A stretch of 64,000 nucleotides of DNA from Pseudomonas sp. MYb185 (GTDB lineage: Bacteria > Pseudomonadota > Gammaproteobacteria > Pseudomonadales > Pseudomonadaceae), in assembly GCF_002979975.1 (NCBI RefSeq), contig NZ_PCQD01000004.1, positions 254,486 to 318,485 on the forward strand, given 5' to 3'. The position numbers and the translations under genes were made by a program. How positions within the stretch are numbered: the stretch's first letter is position 1; every line of letters begins with the position of its first letter. Shown one piece after another: positions 9,560 through 17,969 of this stretch. Below the pieces are notes generated by a model. The model was not told the origin of the DNA. It did not search any database and was given only the letters and a program-made list of their open reading frames with translations.

Positions 9560-10107
9560 ACGCATTCAAAGACAACATCACCAGTGCCGACTTCTGGTTG
9601 CGGCTGGTTTATACCCTGCTGTTCGCCCTGGCCTGGCAGGTGGTCGAATTCCTGCTGGCAGTGATCCTGGTGCTGCAGATCGGCTTTCGGCTGTTCACCG
9701 GGCAGCCCCACGCACGGCTCGCCGGGTTGGGCAACAGCCTGTCGCAGTACGCCTGGCAGATGGGCCGCTACGTCACTGGTGCCAGCGAGGTGAAGCCCTG
9801 GCCGTTCATCGAGTGGCCGGCTGAAGATGCCGAGTGGCAGCCGAAGCCGGCCGAGGGCCCGGTTACCGTAGACCCGCATACAACGCCGGTACCGCCGGTG
9901 ACCCCGGTACCACCAGCCACCTCGGCGCCGCTGGTCGATCCTGCACAACCAGCGGTGGTTGCTGACGTACCGCCGGCAACCGAGCCCGAGCCGCCGACCG
10001 CAGCGCTGCCGGCAGACGAGCCGCAGCCCGAGCCGCCCATAGTGCAGCCGTCGGCAATCGACGACCCGGATGCCACAGCCGGCGATGGCAGCAGGTTGAA
10101 ACCATGA
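9556..10107 (+). CDS. DUF4389 membrane protein with proline-rich tail
   Basis: A 183-residue protein whose first 90 residues match DUF4389: a hydrophobic segment (about 13-45) followed by [15 protein letters not shown]. Residues after about 100 form a low-complexity Pro/Ala/Thr/Glu tail with repeated TPVPP-like motifs, likely disordered. The start is coupled to gpsA by a 4-base overlap and its end overlaps sixA likewise. Role unknown; the fixed company of gpsA and sixA suggests a cell-envelope function (inference). Confidence 0.8.
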   Translation: MNAFKDNITSADFWLRLVYTLLFALAWQVVEFLLAVILVLQIGFRLFTGQPHARLAGLGNSLSQYAWQMGRYVTGASEVKPWPFIEWPAEDAEWQPKPAEGPVTVDPHTTPVPPVTPVPPATSAPLVDPAQPAVVADVPPATEPEPPTAALPADEPQPEPPIVQPSAIDDPDATAGDGSRLKP

Positions 10108-10577
10108 AGGTATGGATTCTGCGCCACGGCCAGGCTGAGCCCAGCGCTGCCAGTGATCCACAGCGGTGCCTGACCGAGGTCGGGCGGCAGCAGGTGCGGC
10201 AGATGGCGCAGCGGCTGGTTGGCCAGCCACTGGATATCATCCTGGCCAGTCCCTATCAGCGCGCCCAGCAGACTGCCGAGCTGGTGCGCGAACAACTGGA
10301 CATGCGCCGCAGCATCACCACGGTGGACTGGCTGACGCCGGACGACGACCCGCTGGAGGCACTGGATCGCCTTGCCGAGCGTTCGGAGGCGAACATCCTG
10401 CTGGTCAGCCACCAACCGCTGGTGGGACAGATGATCAGCCTGGCGGTGGATGGCCATCGCCAGGCGCATTACCCCATGCCCACCGCTGGACTGGCCTGCC
10501 TGGAGATGGCCTTGCCGGCTGCCGGGGTGGCACAGTTGCTCAGCCTGAGCAATCCGGCCAGCGAGCCGGGCACATAA
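10104..10577 (+). CDS. sixA: Phosphohistidine phosphatase SixA
   Basis: A 157-residue histidine-phosphatase-superfamily protein; the N-terminal WILRHGQAEP carries the catalytic RHG motif, and a second His lies in LLVSHQPLVG. SixA enzymes remove phosphate from phosphohistidine on phosphotransfer proteins (ArcB Hpt, or NPr of the nitrogen PTS). Given the Hpt-less hybrid kinase 2.7 kb away, a role in phosphorelay is possible, but this is inference. The start overlaps the preceding gene by 4 bases. Confidence 0.9.
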   Translation: MKVWILRHGQAEPSAASDPQRCLTEVGRQQVRQMAQRLVGQPLDIILASPYQRAQQTAELVREQLDMRRSITTVDWLTPDDDPLEALDRLAERSEANILLVSHQPLVGQMISLAVDGHRQAHYPMPTAGLACLEMALPAAGVAQLLSLSNPASEPGT

Positions 10578-10606
10578 TAACAATCACCGGTAGCACGGAG
10601 TGATGC

Positions 10607-12274
10607 ATGGACAATCAGACAGGGGCGGCTGCCGTCCCGGTGCTGGAGGCGTTCTTCCGGCATGAGCGGCAGCATCCGGACAAGACCTATCTGATCCAGC
10701 CCCTGGCTGGGGGTACCACGCTGGAGCTCAGTTGGCGGCAGGTGGGTGAGCAGGCGCGGCGTTTCGCCGGTTGGTTGTCACAGCTGCATCTGCCCGAGCG
10801 TAGCCAGGTGGCGATTCTCTCGAAGAATTGCGCACACTGGATCATTGCCGACCTGGCGATCTGGATGGCCGGGCATGTCTCGGTGCCGCTGCCACCGACT
10901 TTGCCGGCCGATGCCCTGCGACAGATGATCGAGCATTCCGAGTCCCGGGTAGTGGTGGTTGGCAAGCTGGATGACTGGCAGCGTGTGCGCCCGGGACTGC
11001 CGGCGGGTATCCCCTGGGTCGGCCTGCCGCTGGCCGAGGCCGACGAGCAACTGCACGACTGGCAGAGCGTGCAGCGCTGTGCACCCGTGCAGCAGATACT
11101 GGCCCGCGACCCGGCGCAACCGGCCACCATCATGTACAGTGCCGGCGCCAGCGGGCTGCCCAAGGGCTGTGTGCTGAGCTTCGCCAGCATGTATTTCGCG
11201 GCGAACAACTTTCTGCGGCTGTTCCTGGTTACCGAGCAGGACCGGGTGCTGTCATGGTTGCCCTTGTCCCATGTGGCCGAGCGCCAGTTCGTCGAGATGC
11301 AATCACTGCTGTCGGGCATGACGGTGTATTTCGCCCACAGCCGTTCCACCTTCATCGATGACCTGCGTCGGGCCCGGCCGACGCTGTTTCTCGGCACGCC
11401 TTCGACCTGGCAGCAGATCCGCCAGGGCGTGCTGCGCCGCACCCAGCAACGGGTGCTGGATACCGCACTGAAGATCCCGCTGCTGGGCAAGCGCCTGGCG
11501 GCCAGCATGCTCGAGCAGTTGGGCCTGGACCAGGTGCGCTTTGCCGTATCCAGCTGCGATGTGGTACCGGCGGAACTGATGGACTGGTACCACCGCATTG
11601 GCGTCAGGCTGTTCGAAATCTATGGGCTGACCGAGAACTGTGGCTATTCCCATGTCGGGCGTCCTGGTCGGCTGCGCCCGAGCTGGTGTGGCCTGCCCAA
11701 CCCCGGCGTCGAGTGCCGGCTGGATGCGGATCAGCAGGTGCTGGTGCGTAGCCAGGCGACCATGCTCGGCTACTTCAAGGATCCGCAACGGACCGCGCGC
11801 AAGCTCGACGAGCAGGGTTTCCTGCACACCGGTGACCGGGGGGAGATCGATCAGGAAGGCTTTCTCCGTCTCAGCGGGCGGATCAGCGATCTGTTCCACA
11901 GTGCCGAGGGACGGCTGATCGTGCCGCAGCCGATCGAGCATCGCCTGCTGACCCATGGCTTCATCGAGCAGGTCTGCGTGGTAGGTGAGGGCCTGCCCCA
12001 GCCCCTGGCGCTGCTGGTGCTGACCGAGGAAGCGCGGATGCTGCCCAGGCATGAGGTGGAGAAGCAACTGGAAGTGCTGCTGCAGGAGGTCAACGGTCAG
12101 TTGCCGCGCTGGGAGCAACTGGGCTGCCTGGTGGTGAGCGGTGATGCCTGGGTATTGGATGATAGTTGCCTGACTCCGACCATGCAGCTGCGGCGTGGAA
12201 TGATTCGCGCGCGCTATCAGGAGCGTTTCGGTGCCTGGTCGGTGAGCGGCACCACCATCGTCTGGCAGGGCTGA
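10607..12274 (+). CDS. AMP-binding (long-chain acyl-CoA synthetase-like) protein with altered active site
   Basis: A 555-residue ANL-superfamily protein of the long-chain acyl-CoA synthetase type, with YGLTEN, TGDRGEI and a C-terminal LTPTM segment. Two key motifs deviate. The P-loop, normally TSGTTGxPKG, reads YSAGASGLPKG. The C-terminal segment, normally TPTxKxKR with the adenylation lysine, reads LTPTMQLRR with Gln in place of Lys. Family knowledge predicts poor adenylation, so it may be a degenerate or repurposed enzyme, although the frame is intact. It follows sixA after 29 bases and precedes an alpha/beta hydrolase. Confidence 0.85.
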   Translation: MDNQTGAAAVPVLEAFFRHERQHPDKTYLIQPLAGGTTLELSWRQVGEQARRFAGWLSQLHLPERSQVAILSKNCAHWIIADLAIWMAGHVSVPLPPTLPADALRQMIEHSESRVVVVGKLDDWQRVRPGLPAGIPWVGLPLAEADEQLHDWQSVQRCAPVQQILARDPAQPATIMYSAGASGLPKGCVLSFASMYFAANNFLRLFLVTEQDRVLSWLPLSHVAERQFVEMQSLLSGMTVYFAHSRSTFIDDLRRARPTLFLGTPSTWQQIRQGVLRRTQQRVLDTALKIPLLGKRLAASMLEQLGLDQVRFAVSSCDVVPAELMDWYHRIGVRLFEIYGLTENCGYSHVGRPGRLRPSWCGLPNPGVECRLDADQQVLVRSQATMLGYFKDPQRTARKLDEQGFLHTGDRGEIDQEGFLRLSGRISDLFHSAEGRLIVPQPIEHRLLTHGFIEQVCVVGEGLPQPLALLVLTEEARMLPRHEVEKQLEVLLQEVNGQLPRWEQLGCLVVSGDAWVLDDSCLTPTMQLRRGMIRARYQERFGAWSVSGTTIVWQG

Positions 12275-12372
12275 GGCATTATATACCTTCATTCATGGCC
12301 CGCCAGCTGCTTGTCGACGGCCCGCGGCGTTCTTTACATTCAACGGCCATTCACTGCAAACAACGGGACACC

Positions 12373-13233
12373 ATGGTCAGCAGTCACGAGATACGTTTCA
12401 CCCTGCCGTCGATCGAGATAGCCGGCAAGGTATGGGGAGAGCCGGGTGGCCTGCCGGTCATCGGCCTGCACGGCTGGCTGGATAACGCCGCGACCTTCGA
12501 TCTGATCGGTCCGCAACTGAGCAAGGTTCATCTGGTAGCGCTGGACCTGCCCGGCCATGGTCTGTCCGACCATCTGCCCGCCGGCGGCTACAGCTTGTGG
12601 CAGCAGGCGGCAACGGTGCTGCAGGTAGCCAATGACCTGGGGTGGAAGCGTTTCGCGCTACTTGGCCATTCGATGGGTGGGATTATCAGTTGCATTCTCT
12701 CCGGCACCCTGCCGCAGCGACTGATCGGTGCCGCCATGATCGATGGACTACTGCCGGTGACCGGCGAAGCGCAGGATGCACCCCGCCAGATGGCGCGCTT
12801 CTTCGAGGCCAGCCAGGCCCTGGCCGGCAAGCGCAAGCCGGTCTACGACAGCGCGGACAAGGCGGTCAGTGCCAGGGTGCTGGGTGGTACTTCGAGTATT
12901 TCCCGCGGTGCGGCGGCCATGCTGGTCGAGCGGGGGTTGATGCCGGAGCAGGGCGGCTGGACCTGGCGTACCGACCCGCAGCTGATGCTGCCGTCACCGG
13001 TGCGCCTGACCTTCGAGCATGCCATCGCCTTCGCCGAGGCGATCAGCACGCCGACCTGTCTGGTGCTGGCCAACCAGGGGGTGATGGCCAAACATCCGCT
13101 ACTGATGGAGCGGATCGACAGCTTCGGACATATCCAGACTCATCGCCTGGAAGGCGGGCATCACCTGCACCTGGAAGAGCAGGCGCCAATCGTTGCAACA
13201 ATTATCGACAGCTTTTTCCAAACCCTTGCTTGA
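12373..13233 (+). CDS. Alpha/beta hydrolase
   Basis: A 286-residue alpha/beta-hydrolase-fold enzyme, cytosolic, with the oxyanion region GLHGWLDNA (HG motif), nucleophile elbow LLGHSMGG and a C-terminal His in EGGHHLHLEE. The start MVSSHEIRF is chosen because similarity begins there; an in-frame extension to 12166 would overlap the previous gene in another frame. Likely an esterase, lipase or thioesterase; substrate unknown. The order AMP-binding protein, hydrolase, DUF4892 suggests related lipid chemistry (inference). Confidence 0.85.
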   Translation: MVSSHEIRFTLPSIEIAGKVWGEPGGLPVIGLHGWLDNAATFDLIGPQLSKVHLVALDLPGHGLSDHLPAGGYSLWQQAATVLQVANDLGWKRFALLGHSMGGIISCILSGTLPQRLIGAAMIDGLLPVTGEAQDAPRQMARFFEASQALAGKRKPVYDSADKAVSARVLGGTSSISRGAAAMLVERGLMPEQGGWTWRTDPQLMLPSPVRLTFEHAIAFAEAISTPTCLVLANQGVMAKHPLLMERIDSFGHIQTHRLEGGHHLHLEEQAPIVATIIDSFFQTLA

Positions 13234-13346
13234 CCCAGCGCGACGGCTGGGCAAGGCTGAGACCATTATCCGGTATTCCGGAATCTGCTTTCAGTCATAG
13301 GTCCCGCTGAGCTGTTGCTTGCCGGGCCGTCGTTCAAGGAGTCTCG

Positions 13347-14183
13347 ATGTATCTGCACGTGAGCAATTGCCGGAACATTCTGCGTCCCGCCCTGTTGGTG
13401 CTGGGGCTGTGTGCCGCGGCAGCGAGCAGCGCTGCCGACAATCTGGCCATCGAACCGTTCCCGCGGGCTGAGGTCGCCCGCGAGCGGGTGCAAACGGATG
13501 TGGAGCACAGCGTGGTGATCGGCAACATCCGGCGGATCAACAACCAGGTGCGCGCGGAGCGGGAAGTGCAGGCGGTGGGTGAGCTGATCCGGTTGTCCTG
13601 GCGCATTCCCGAGGGGCACAGCGCCCGGGAAGCCATGGCGCACGCCGTGGCTCAGTTGCAGGAGCACCCACATACCACGTTGTTCTTCTGCGAAGGCCGC
13701 GAATGCGGCAGCAGCAGCCTGTGGGCCAACCAGGTGCTGGGTTATTCCCGGCTGTATGGCCCGGAAGAGAACCAGCTGTACCTGGCCCTGCGCCTGGACG
13801 ACCAACCGCAACGCTTCATCAGCCTCTATGCGATCACCCGTGGCAACCAGCGGGCCTATCTGCACCTGGACCAGTTGACCCCGGCGCAGCCGGTAACCGA
13901 GATGCTGTATCCGACGCCCGCGACCTTGGGCAAGATCCTGCATGCCGAAGGCGAGCTGCTGCTGCCCGCCGTGCTGGCGGAAGATACCGACAGCACGGTC
14001 ACCAGCGCCTGGCTTGACCTGGCGGCGCGCATGTTGCGCTCGGATAACCGTTTACGCATCCAGGTGGACGGCGCGCAGGCGCCGGCATTCGTGCAAGGGC
14101 TGCTTGATCGGGGCATCGATCAGCAGCGTCTGGAGATCGGTGAGCCACTGCCGGAGCAGGGGGTGCGGCTGGAAAAGCGCTGA
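13347..14183 (+). CDS. DUF4892 domain-containing periplasmic protein
   Basis: A 278-residue protein with a signal peptide ending near residue 30 (CAAAASSAAD) and a DUF4892-type body: RVQTDVEHSVVIGNIRRIN, then FFCEGRECGSSSLWANQ with two cysteines (about 114 and 118). The C-terminal 80 residues resemble an OmpA-like peptidoglycan-binding half-domain in layout (LRIQVDG...LDRGIDQQRLEIGEPLPEQGVRLEKR), but this is a weak impression. Exported, function unknown. AAGGAGT lies upstream of the ATG. Confidence 0.8.
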   Translation: MYLHVSNCRNILRPALLVLGLCAAAASSAADNLAIEPFPRAEVARERVQTDVEHSVVIGNIRRINNQVRAEREVQAVGELIRLSWRIPEGHSAREAMAHAVAQLQEHPHTTLFFCEGRECGSSSLWANQVLGYSRLYGPEENQLYLALRLDDQPQRFISLYAITRGNQRAYLHLDQLTPAQPVTEMLYPTPATLGKILHAEGELLLPAVLAEDTDSTVTSAWLDLAARMLRSDNRLRIQVDGAQAPAFVQGLLDRGIDQQRLEIGEPLPEQGVRLEKR

Positions 14184-14216
14184 GCGCTCCTGAGCTTGCT
14201 GAGTTCGTGAAAACCC

Positions 14217-14267
14217 GTCGTCGAGCCGGCGCTCGACAGCCCGGGGTGTAGCGCGCCGGCGCTACGC
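14217..14267. repeat. Solitary copy of the two-hairpin REP-like repeat
   Basis: Two adjacent hairpins, TCGAGC/GCTCGA and GTAGCGC-gccg-GCGCTAC (14248-14265), joined by GCCCGGGGTGTAG. It shares its core and order with the array at 28.7-29.2 kb, and lies in the 150-base gap between convergent genes. Confidence 0.75.
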
Positions 14268-14333
14268 CTGCCGAGGCCCTGTCCGTACAACCCGACGCAG
14301 GCCCTGGTGGAGCGGCGCCCCGCGGGGGGGGCC

Positions 14334-16778
14334 TTATCTGCGCCGACCCGGTCGCAGGATCAACTGGTCCGGCAGCGCGCGGATGCCCAACCAGTCGAAC
14401 AGCTGGGCGCGGTAGTTGCCCTGGGCGAACAACTGAGCCTGGTCGTCGTAATGCGGGTCGAAGGGATTACCGGACTGCCCCAGCGGATTGATGCCCAATG
14501 ACATCGCTGGGTCGGCCAGGTCCACCAGACGCCGGGTCGAAGGCCCGGCGATCACCTCGTAACGTGGGCCACCCCGGTTGAATACCATGTTGTTGAGGCT
14601 GCCATTGGTGCCGGTGACGGCGACCCTGTCGCTATTCAGATACCCGGCGAAGGGAAACTTGTCCGCCAGCGGATGTCGGTGCTGCAGGCTGGCGAGCTTG
14701 TCCCAGGTCCAGTTCTGCGGATTGCTGCCCAGTTCATCGGTCAGTGCTTCGATGGTATGGATCCAGGCCTGCTCGATGGCCGCCTGGCGGCCGTCCATGA
14801 TCGGCTGCTGACGGTTGTCCCACCATGGCGAGGCGGGCTTCCAGTACAGGCTTTCGAGGGATTTGCGGGCCATGAAGGTATTGCGGAAGTGCGCATAGTG
14901 ATCGGCCAGTTCATCGGCGAACAGTGCCTGCATCAGATTGTCTTCCCAGCGCTGGAACAGCACCGCGCCGATACTGTCGGGAGTGAAGCGACCGTCCCAT
15001 TCGGCAAGAATCTGCCGGGCGCTCTCGCCCGATGGGCGCAGGGCCTCGGGCAGCAGAGCGCTGTCGAGCAGTGGCAGCGCGTCCTCGACCATGTGCACCG
15101 CGCGGGGCCGGTGGCTATCGAGCTGCATGGCCTTGAATACCGAGAAGTCGAAGCTGTCCCGACCCGCCAGCAGCGTGGCGAGCTGATCGGCGCGCTCACC
15201 GGGGGCATAGTAGCCGGGTAAGGTGCGTCGCAGGCTGTCCCCGGGGTAGGGGTTGTTGGTGCTGTAGATGTAGCCTTCGCGCGGGTTGATCAGCCTGGGA
15301 TTGGAGGCGAAGGGCTGATAGCCGAGAAAGTCATCGCGGCGGTTGCTGCCATCCAGCAGAGTGAAGCTGTTGTTGCTGGTGGGCCAGCGCTTGAGCCGGC
15401 CGGTGGCCCACATCGCGATGTTGTCATCGACATCGGCATAGATGACGTTCAGGCCCGGCGACCAGTGCAGTGCGGCGGCAGCTTCGAACTCGGCCATGCT
15501 GGTGGCCCGGGCATAGCGGTAGAATGCCTCGGTGGAATCGCTGCCGGGGGTCAGGAAGGTCCAGAACAGGCTGACTGGCTGGGTCGGAGGGGTCTCCCCT
15601 TCGGTCTGTGCCAGAACCAGGTGGTCGTTGATGATAGGGCCGTGGCGTGAGCTGCGCAGCCGGACCAGACGGTCCTCCTGATTGCGCACCTTGATCACTT
15701 CCTCGTGCACGGTCAGATCCTGCCAGCGCTCGCCAACCCGCACCTGGTCGGGATTGTCCGGGTTCAACTGCTCGCGGTAGAAGTCGATCTCGTCATTCAT
15801 CAGCATGGTCAGGCCCCAGGCGTGATGCGCGGTATGTCCGAGCAGCGGGAAGGGCAGGCCGGCGAGGAAGTGCCCATAGACCTCATGCTCCGGCGTCCGG
15901 AGGTGGGCTTCATACCACACCGCCGGAACAGCGAAACCGATATGCGGGTCGTTGGCCAGCAGAGGCCGGCCGCTGATGCTCAGGGCGCCCTTGACTACCC
16001 AGGCATTACTGCCATGGAACTGCCCGGCGGGCAGTTGCGCCTGCACCTGGGCCAACTGTTCCAGCAGCGGTTGCAACAGGCTCGCCGTGGTCTGTGGCGC
16101 GGCGGACTTGCGCGGTGGCGGCGCTTCCGGGGCACCGGGCACCAGATCCTGCACATAGCGTTCACCGAGCGTGCCGCGTACATGGTCGACCAGCGCGTCG
16201 GTCTTGAATGCCTCGGCGAAGGAGTAGGCCATATAGCCCATCACATGGGCGATATCCTCCAGCGCGAAGTAGTCCGGTCGGGTCAGCAGCAGACGATACT
16301 CCACCGGTGTGCGGCCCTGGTCGATATACTGGTTGATACCGTCCTGGTAGGCTTTGAGCGCCTGTACATGGGGTCGCTCGGCATTGTTCTCCAGATGCTC
16401 GGCATATTGCCTGGCGTAGCGGCTGATGCCCAGTGTGCGGAAGAACTTGTCGGTGGCGTAGGTCTCCTGGCCGAACAGTTCGGACAGCCGGCCACCGCCG
16501 ATGCGCCGCAGGATATCCATCTGGAACAGCCGATCCTGGGCGTGCAGGTAACCGAGTGCGCGGTAGGCGTCGGTATCGTTCTGCGCGTCGATATGCGGCA
16601 CGCCCCAGGCGTCGAAATACACCGCCACCTCCTGCTGCAGGCCCTTCAGGCGCAAGGTGCCGCTGCGCTGGGCTTCGGCGGTATGCAGAACCCAATGGCC
16701 CAAGGCAGCCAGGGCAATGGCGGTGATGAGCAGGGCAGCGAGAATTTTCAGACGAAAGAGGGTGCGACGCTGGATCAC
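14334..16778 (-). CDS. Penicillin acylase family protein (Ntn hydrolase)
   Basis: An approximately 814-residue precursor of a periplasmic Ntn amidohydrolase of the penicillin G acylase / acyl-homoserine-lactone acylase family. An N-terminal hydrophobic anchor/signal (ILAALLITAIALAALG) is followed by an alpha chain. Self-cleavage is expected before the Ser of FHGSNAWVV, which becomes the N-terminal nucleophile, followed by LLANDPHIGF. The GTG start at 16778 (MIQRRTLFRL) has AAGG upstream. A longer ATG frame from 16853 is possible but has no ribosome site and nearly abuts the divergent gene. Substrate (beta-lactam, quorum-sensing lactone or other amide) cannot be assigned. Confidence 0.9.
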   Translation of the reverse strand: MIQRRTLFRLKILAALLITAIALAALGHWVLHTAEAQRSGTLRLKGLQQEVAVYFDAWGVPHIDAQNDTDAYRALGYLHAQDRLFQMDILRRIGGGRLSELFGQETYATDKFFRTLGISRYARQYAEHLENNAERPHVQALKAYQDGINQYIDQGRTPVEYRLLLTRPDYFALEDIAHVMGYMAYSFAEAFKTDALVDHVRGTLGERYVQDLVPGAPEAPPPRKSAAPQTTASLLQPLLEQLAQVQAQLPAGQFHGSNAWVVKGALSISGRPLLANDPHIGFAVPAVWYEAHLRTPEHEVYGHFLAGLPFPLLGHTAHHAWGLTMLMNDEIDFYREQLNPDNPDQVRVGERWQDLTVHEEVIKVRNQEDRLVRLRSSRHGPIINDHLVLAQTEGETPPTQPVSLFWTFLTPGSDSTEAFYRYARATSMAEFEAAAALHWSPGLNVIYADVDDNIAMWATGRLKRWPTSNNSFTLLDGSNRRDDFLGYQPFASNPRLINPREGYIYSTNNPYPGDSLRRTLPGYYAPGERADQLATLLAGRDSFDFSVFKAMQLDSHRPRAVHMVEDALPLLDSALLPEALRPSGESARQILAEWDGRFTPDSIGAVLFQRWEDNLMQALFADELADHYAHFRNTFMARKSLESLYWKPASPWWDNRQQPIMDGRQAAIEQAWIHTIEALTDELGSNPQNWTWDKLASLQHRHPLADKFPFAGYLNSDRVAVTGTNGSLNNMVFNRGGPRYEVIAGPSTRRLVDLADPAMSLGINPLGQSGNPFDPHYDDQAQLFAQGNYRAQLFDWLGIRALPDQLILRPGRRR

Positions 16779-16872
16779 GGTTGGCCTTGTAGCAGAGAAT
16801 GATGACTGAACCGGGGCATCATGCTGAGAGAGCGGTCCGACGTCAATCGGCATTGAATATGGAGAGGTGAAA

Positions 16873-17889
16873 ATGGCGCAAAGCGTAGCGCTGGTGCTTG
16901 GCAGCGGTGGAGCCAGGGGCTATGCCCACATCGGTGTGATCGAGGAAATCGAGCGTCGCGGGTATTCCATCGAATGCATCGCCGGCTGCTCGATGGGGGC
17001 GGTGGTCGGTGGCATCTATGCCGCGGGCGGCCTGCAGGCGTATCGCGAATGGGTCTCCGGGCTGGCCTATCTGGATGTACTGCGCCTGCTGGATTTCGGC
17101 TTCGGCAATCTGGGGGCGATCCGCGGTGAGCGGATTTTCGGGCGTATCCGCGAGATTCTCGGCGAAGTGAATATCGAGGACCTGCGCATTCCCTTCACCG
17201 CGGTGGCCACCGACCTGACCAACCAGCAGGAGGTCTGGTTTCAGCAGGGCAGCCTGCATGAGGCGATGCGCGCCTCGGCGGCGATTCCCAGCCTGTTCTC
17301 GCCGGTACGCCAGGGCAGTCGGGTGCTGGTCGACGGCGGGTTGTTGAACCCACTGCCGATCATCCCGGTGGTGTCGGCGCATTGTGACCTGATCATGGCG
17401 GTCAACCTCAATGCCAACCACAGTAACGGTTATGTGCTGCCGGTGATCCCGCGACCGGCGCCGATTCGTCACCAGCTGGAACAGTGGATGGACTCGCTGC
17501 GGCTGCGCAGCCTGCTCAGCTGGCATGACGCCGAAGAGGAGGAAGAGGGCGAAAAGCAGCGCAAGCTGGATTACATGAGCGAAGAATTGTCACCCGCCGA
17601 GGCAGCCGCCCACCGCCAGGAGGATGAGGAGCAGCCGGTGAGCACGGATATCCAGGTCGGCCCGGCGAGCATGCTGGAGCTGGTCAACCTGTCCTTCGAA
17701 ACCATGCAGGCCTCGCTGACCAAGTACAAGATCGCCGGCTACCCGCCGGATGTGGTGTTCGATGTGCCCAAGCGTCTGTGCCGGTTCTTCGAGTTCCAGC
17801 GCGCCCCTGAGCTGATCGAGCTGGGCCGCATGGTGGCCAGTGATACGCTGGATCGGTTCGAGGGGCGTAACAAGAGGCATCAAGGATGA
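16873..17889 (+). CDS. Patatin-like phospholipase family protein
   Basis: A 338-residue patatin-fold serine hydrolase of the RssA/NTE type. It has the oxyanion loop GSGGARGYAH, the nucleophile motif GCSMGAVVGG (GxSxG) and the catalytic-Asp motif DGGLLNPLP. It is probably cytosolic or peripheral to the inner membrane, acting on phospholipids or acyl esters. Start at MAQSVALVL with GGAGAGG 6 bases upstream. The acidic insert EEEEEGEK near residue 220 is a charged linker. It is divergent from the penicillin-acylase gene. Confidence 0.9.
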   Translation: MAQSVALVLGSGGARGYAHIGVIEEIERRGYSIECIAGCSMGAVVGGIYAAGGLQAYREWVSGLAYLDVLRLLDFGFGNLGAIRGERIFGRIREILGEVNIEDLRIPFTAVATDLTNQQEVWFQQGSLHEAMRASAAIPSLFSPVRQGSRVLVDGGLLNPLPIIPVVSAHCDLIMAVNLNANHSNGYVLPVIPRPAPIRHQLEQWMDSLRLRSLLSWHDAEEEEEGEKQRKLDYMSEELSPAEAAAHRQEDEEQPVSTDIQVGPASMLELVNLSFETMQASLTKYKIAGYPPDVVFDVPKRLCRFFEFQRAPELIELGRMVASDTLDRFEGRNKRHQG

Positions 17890-17914
17890 CACGGATAGAG
17901 GGCGATGAAACGGG

Positions 17915-17961
17915 AACAGACTCTCGGGTCTGTTAGAATGCCGGGCTGAGTTTCAACCCGG
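17915..17961 (+). promoter_or_regulatory. selD promoter/leader with two small hairpins
   Basis: An extended -10 element TGTTAGAAT (17931-17939) overlaps the right arm of a perfect 7-bp inverted repeat AACAGAC (17915-17921) / GTCTGTT (17928-17934). Just downstream CCGGG (17941-17945) can pair with CCCGG (17957-17961), which covers the first bases of the GGAG ribosome site. No good -35 is visible. Regulation is inference. Confidence 0.4.
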
Positions 17962-17969
17962 AGACAGGC

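Noticed and set aside
8387..9565. 392-codon minus-strand frame opposite gpsA
   Set aside because: Antisense shadow of gpsA with no family features.
12166..12372. N-terminal extension of the alpha/beta hydrolase
   Set aside because: It overlaps the end of the AMP-binding gene in another frame and shows no hydrolase similarity; the ATG at 12373 is the likely start.
14324..14331. Run of eight G as a phase-variation tract
   Set aside because: It lies 2 bases beyond the acylase stop codon, so slippage cannot change the protein.
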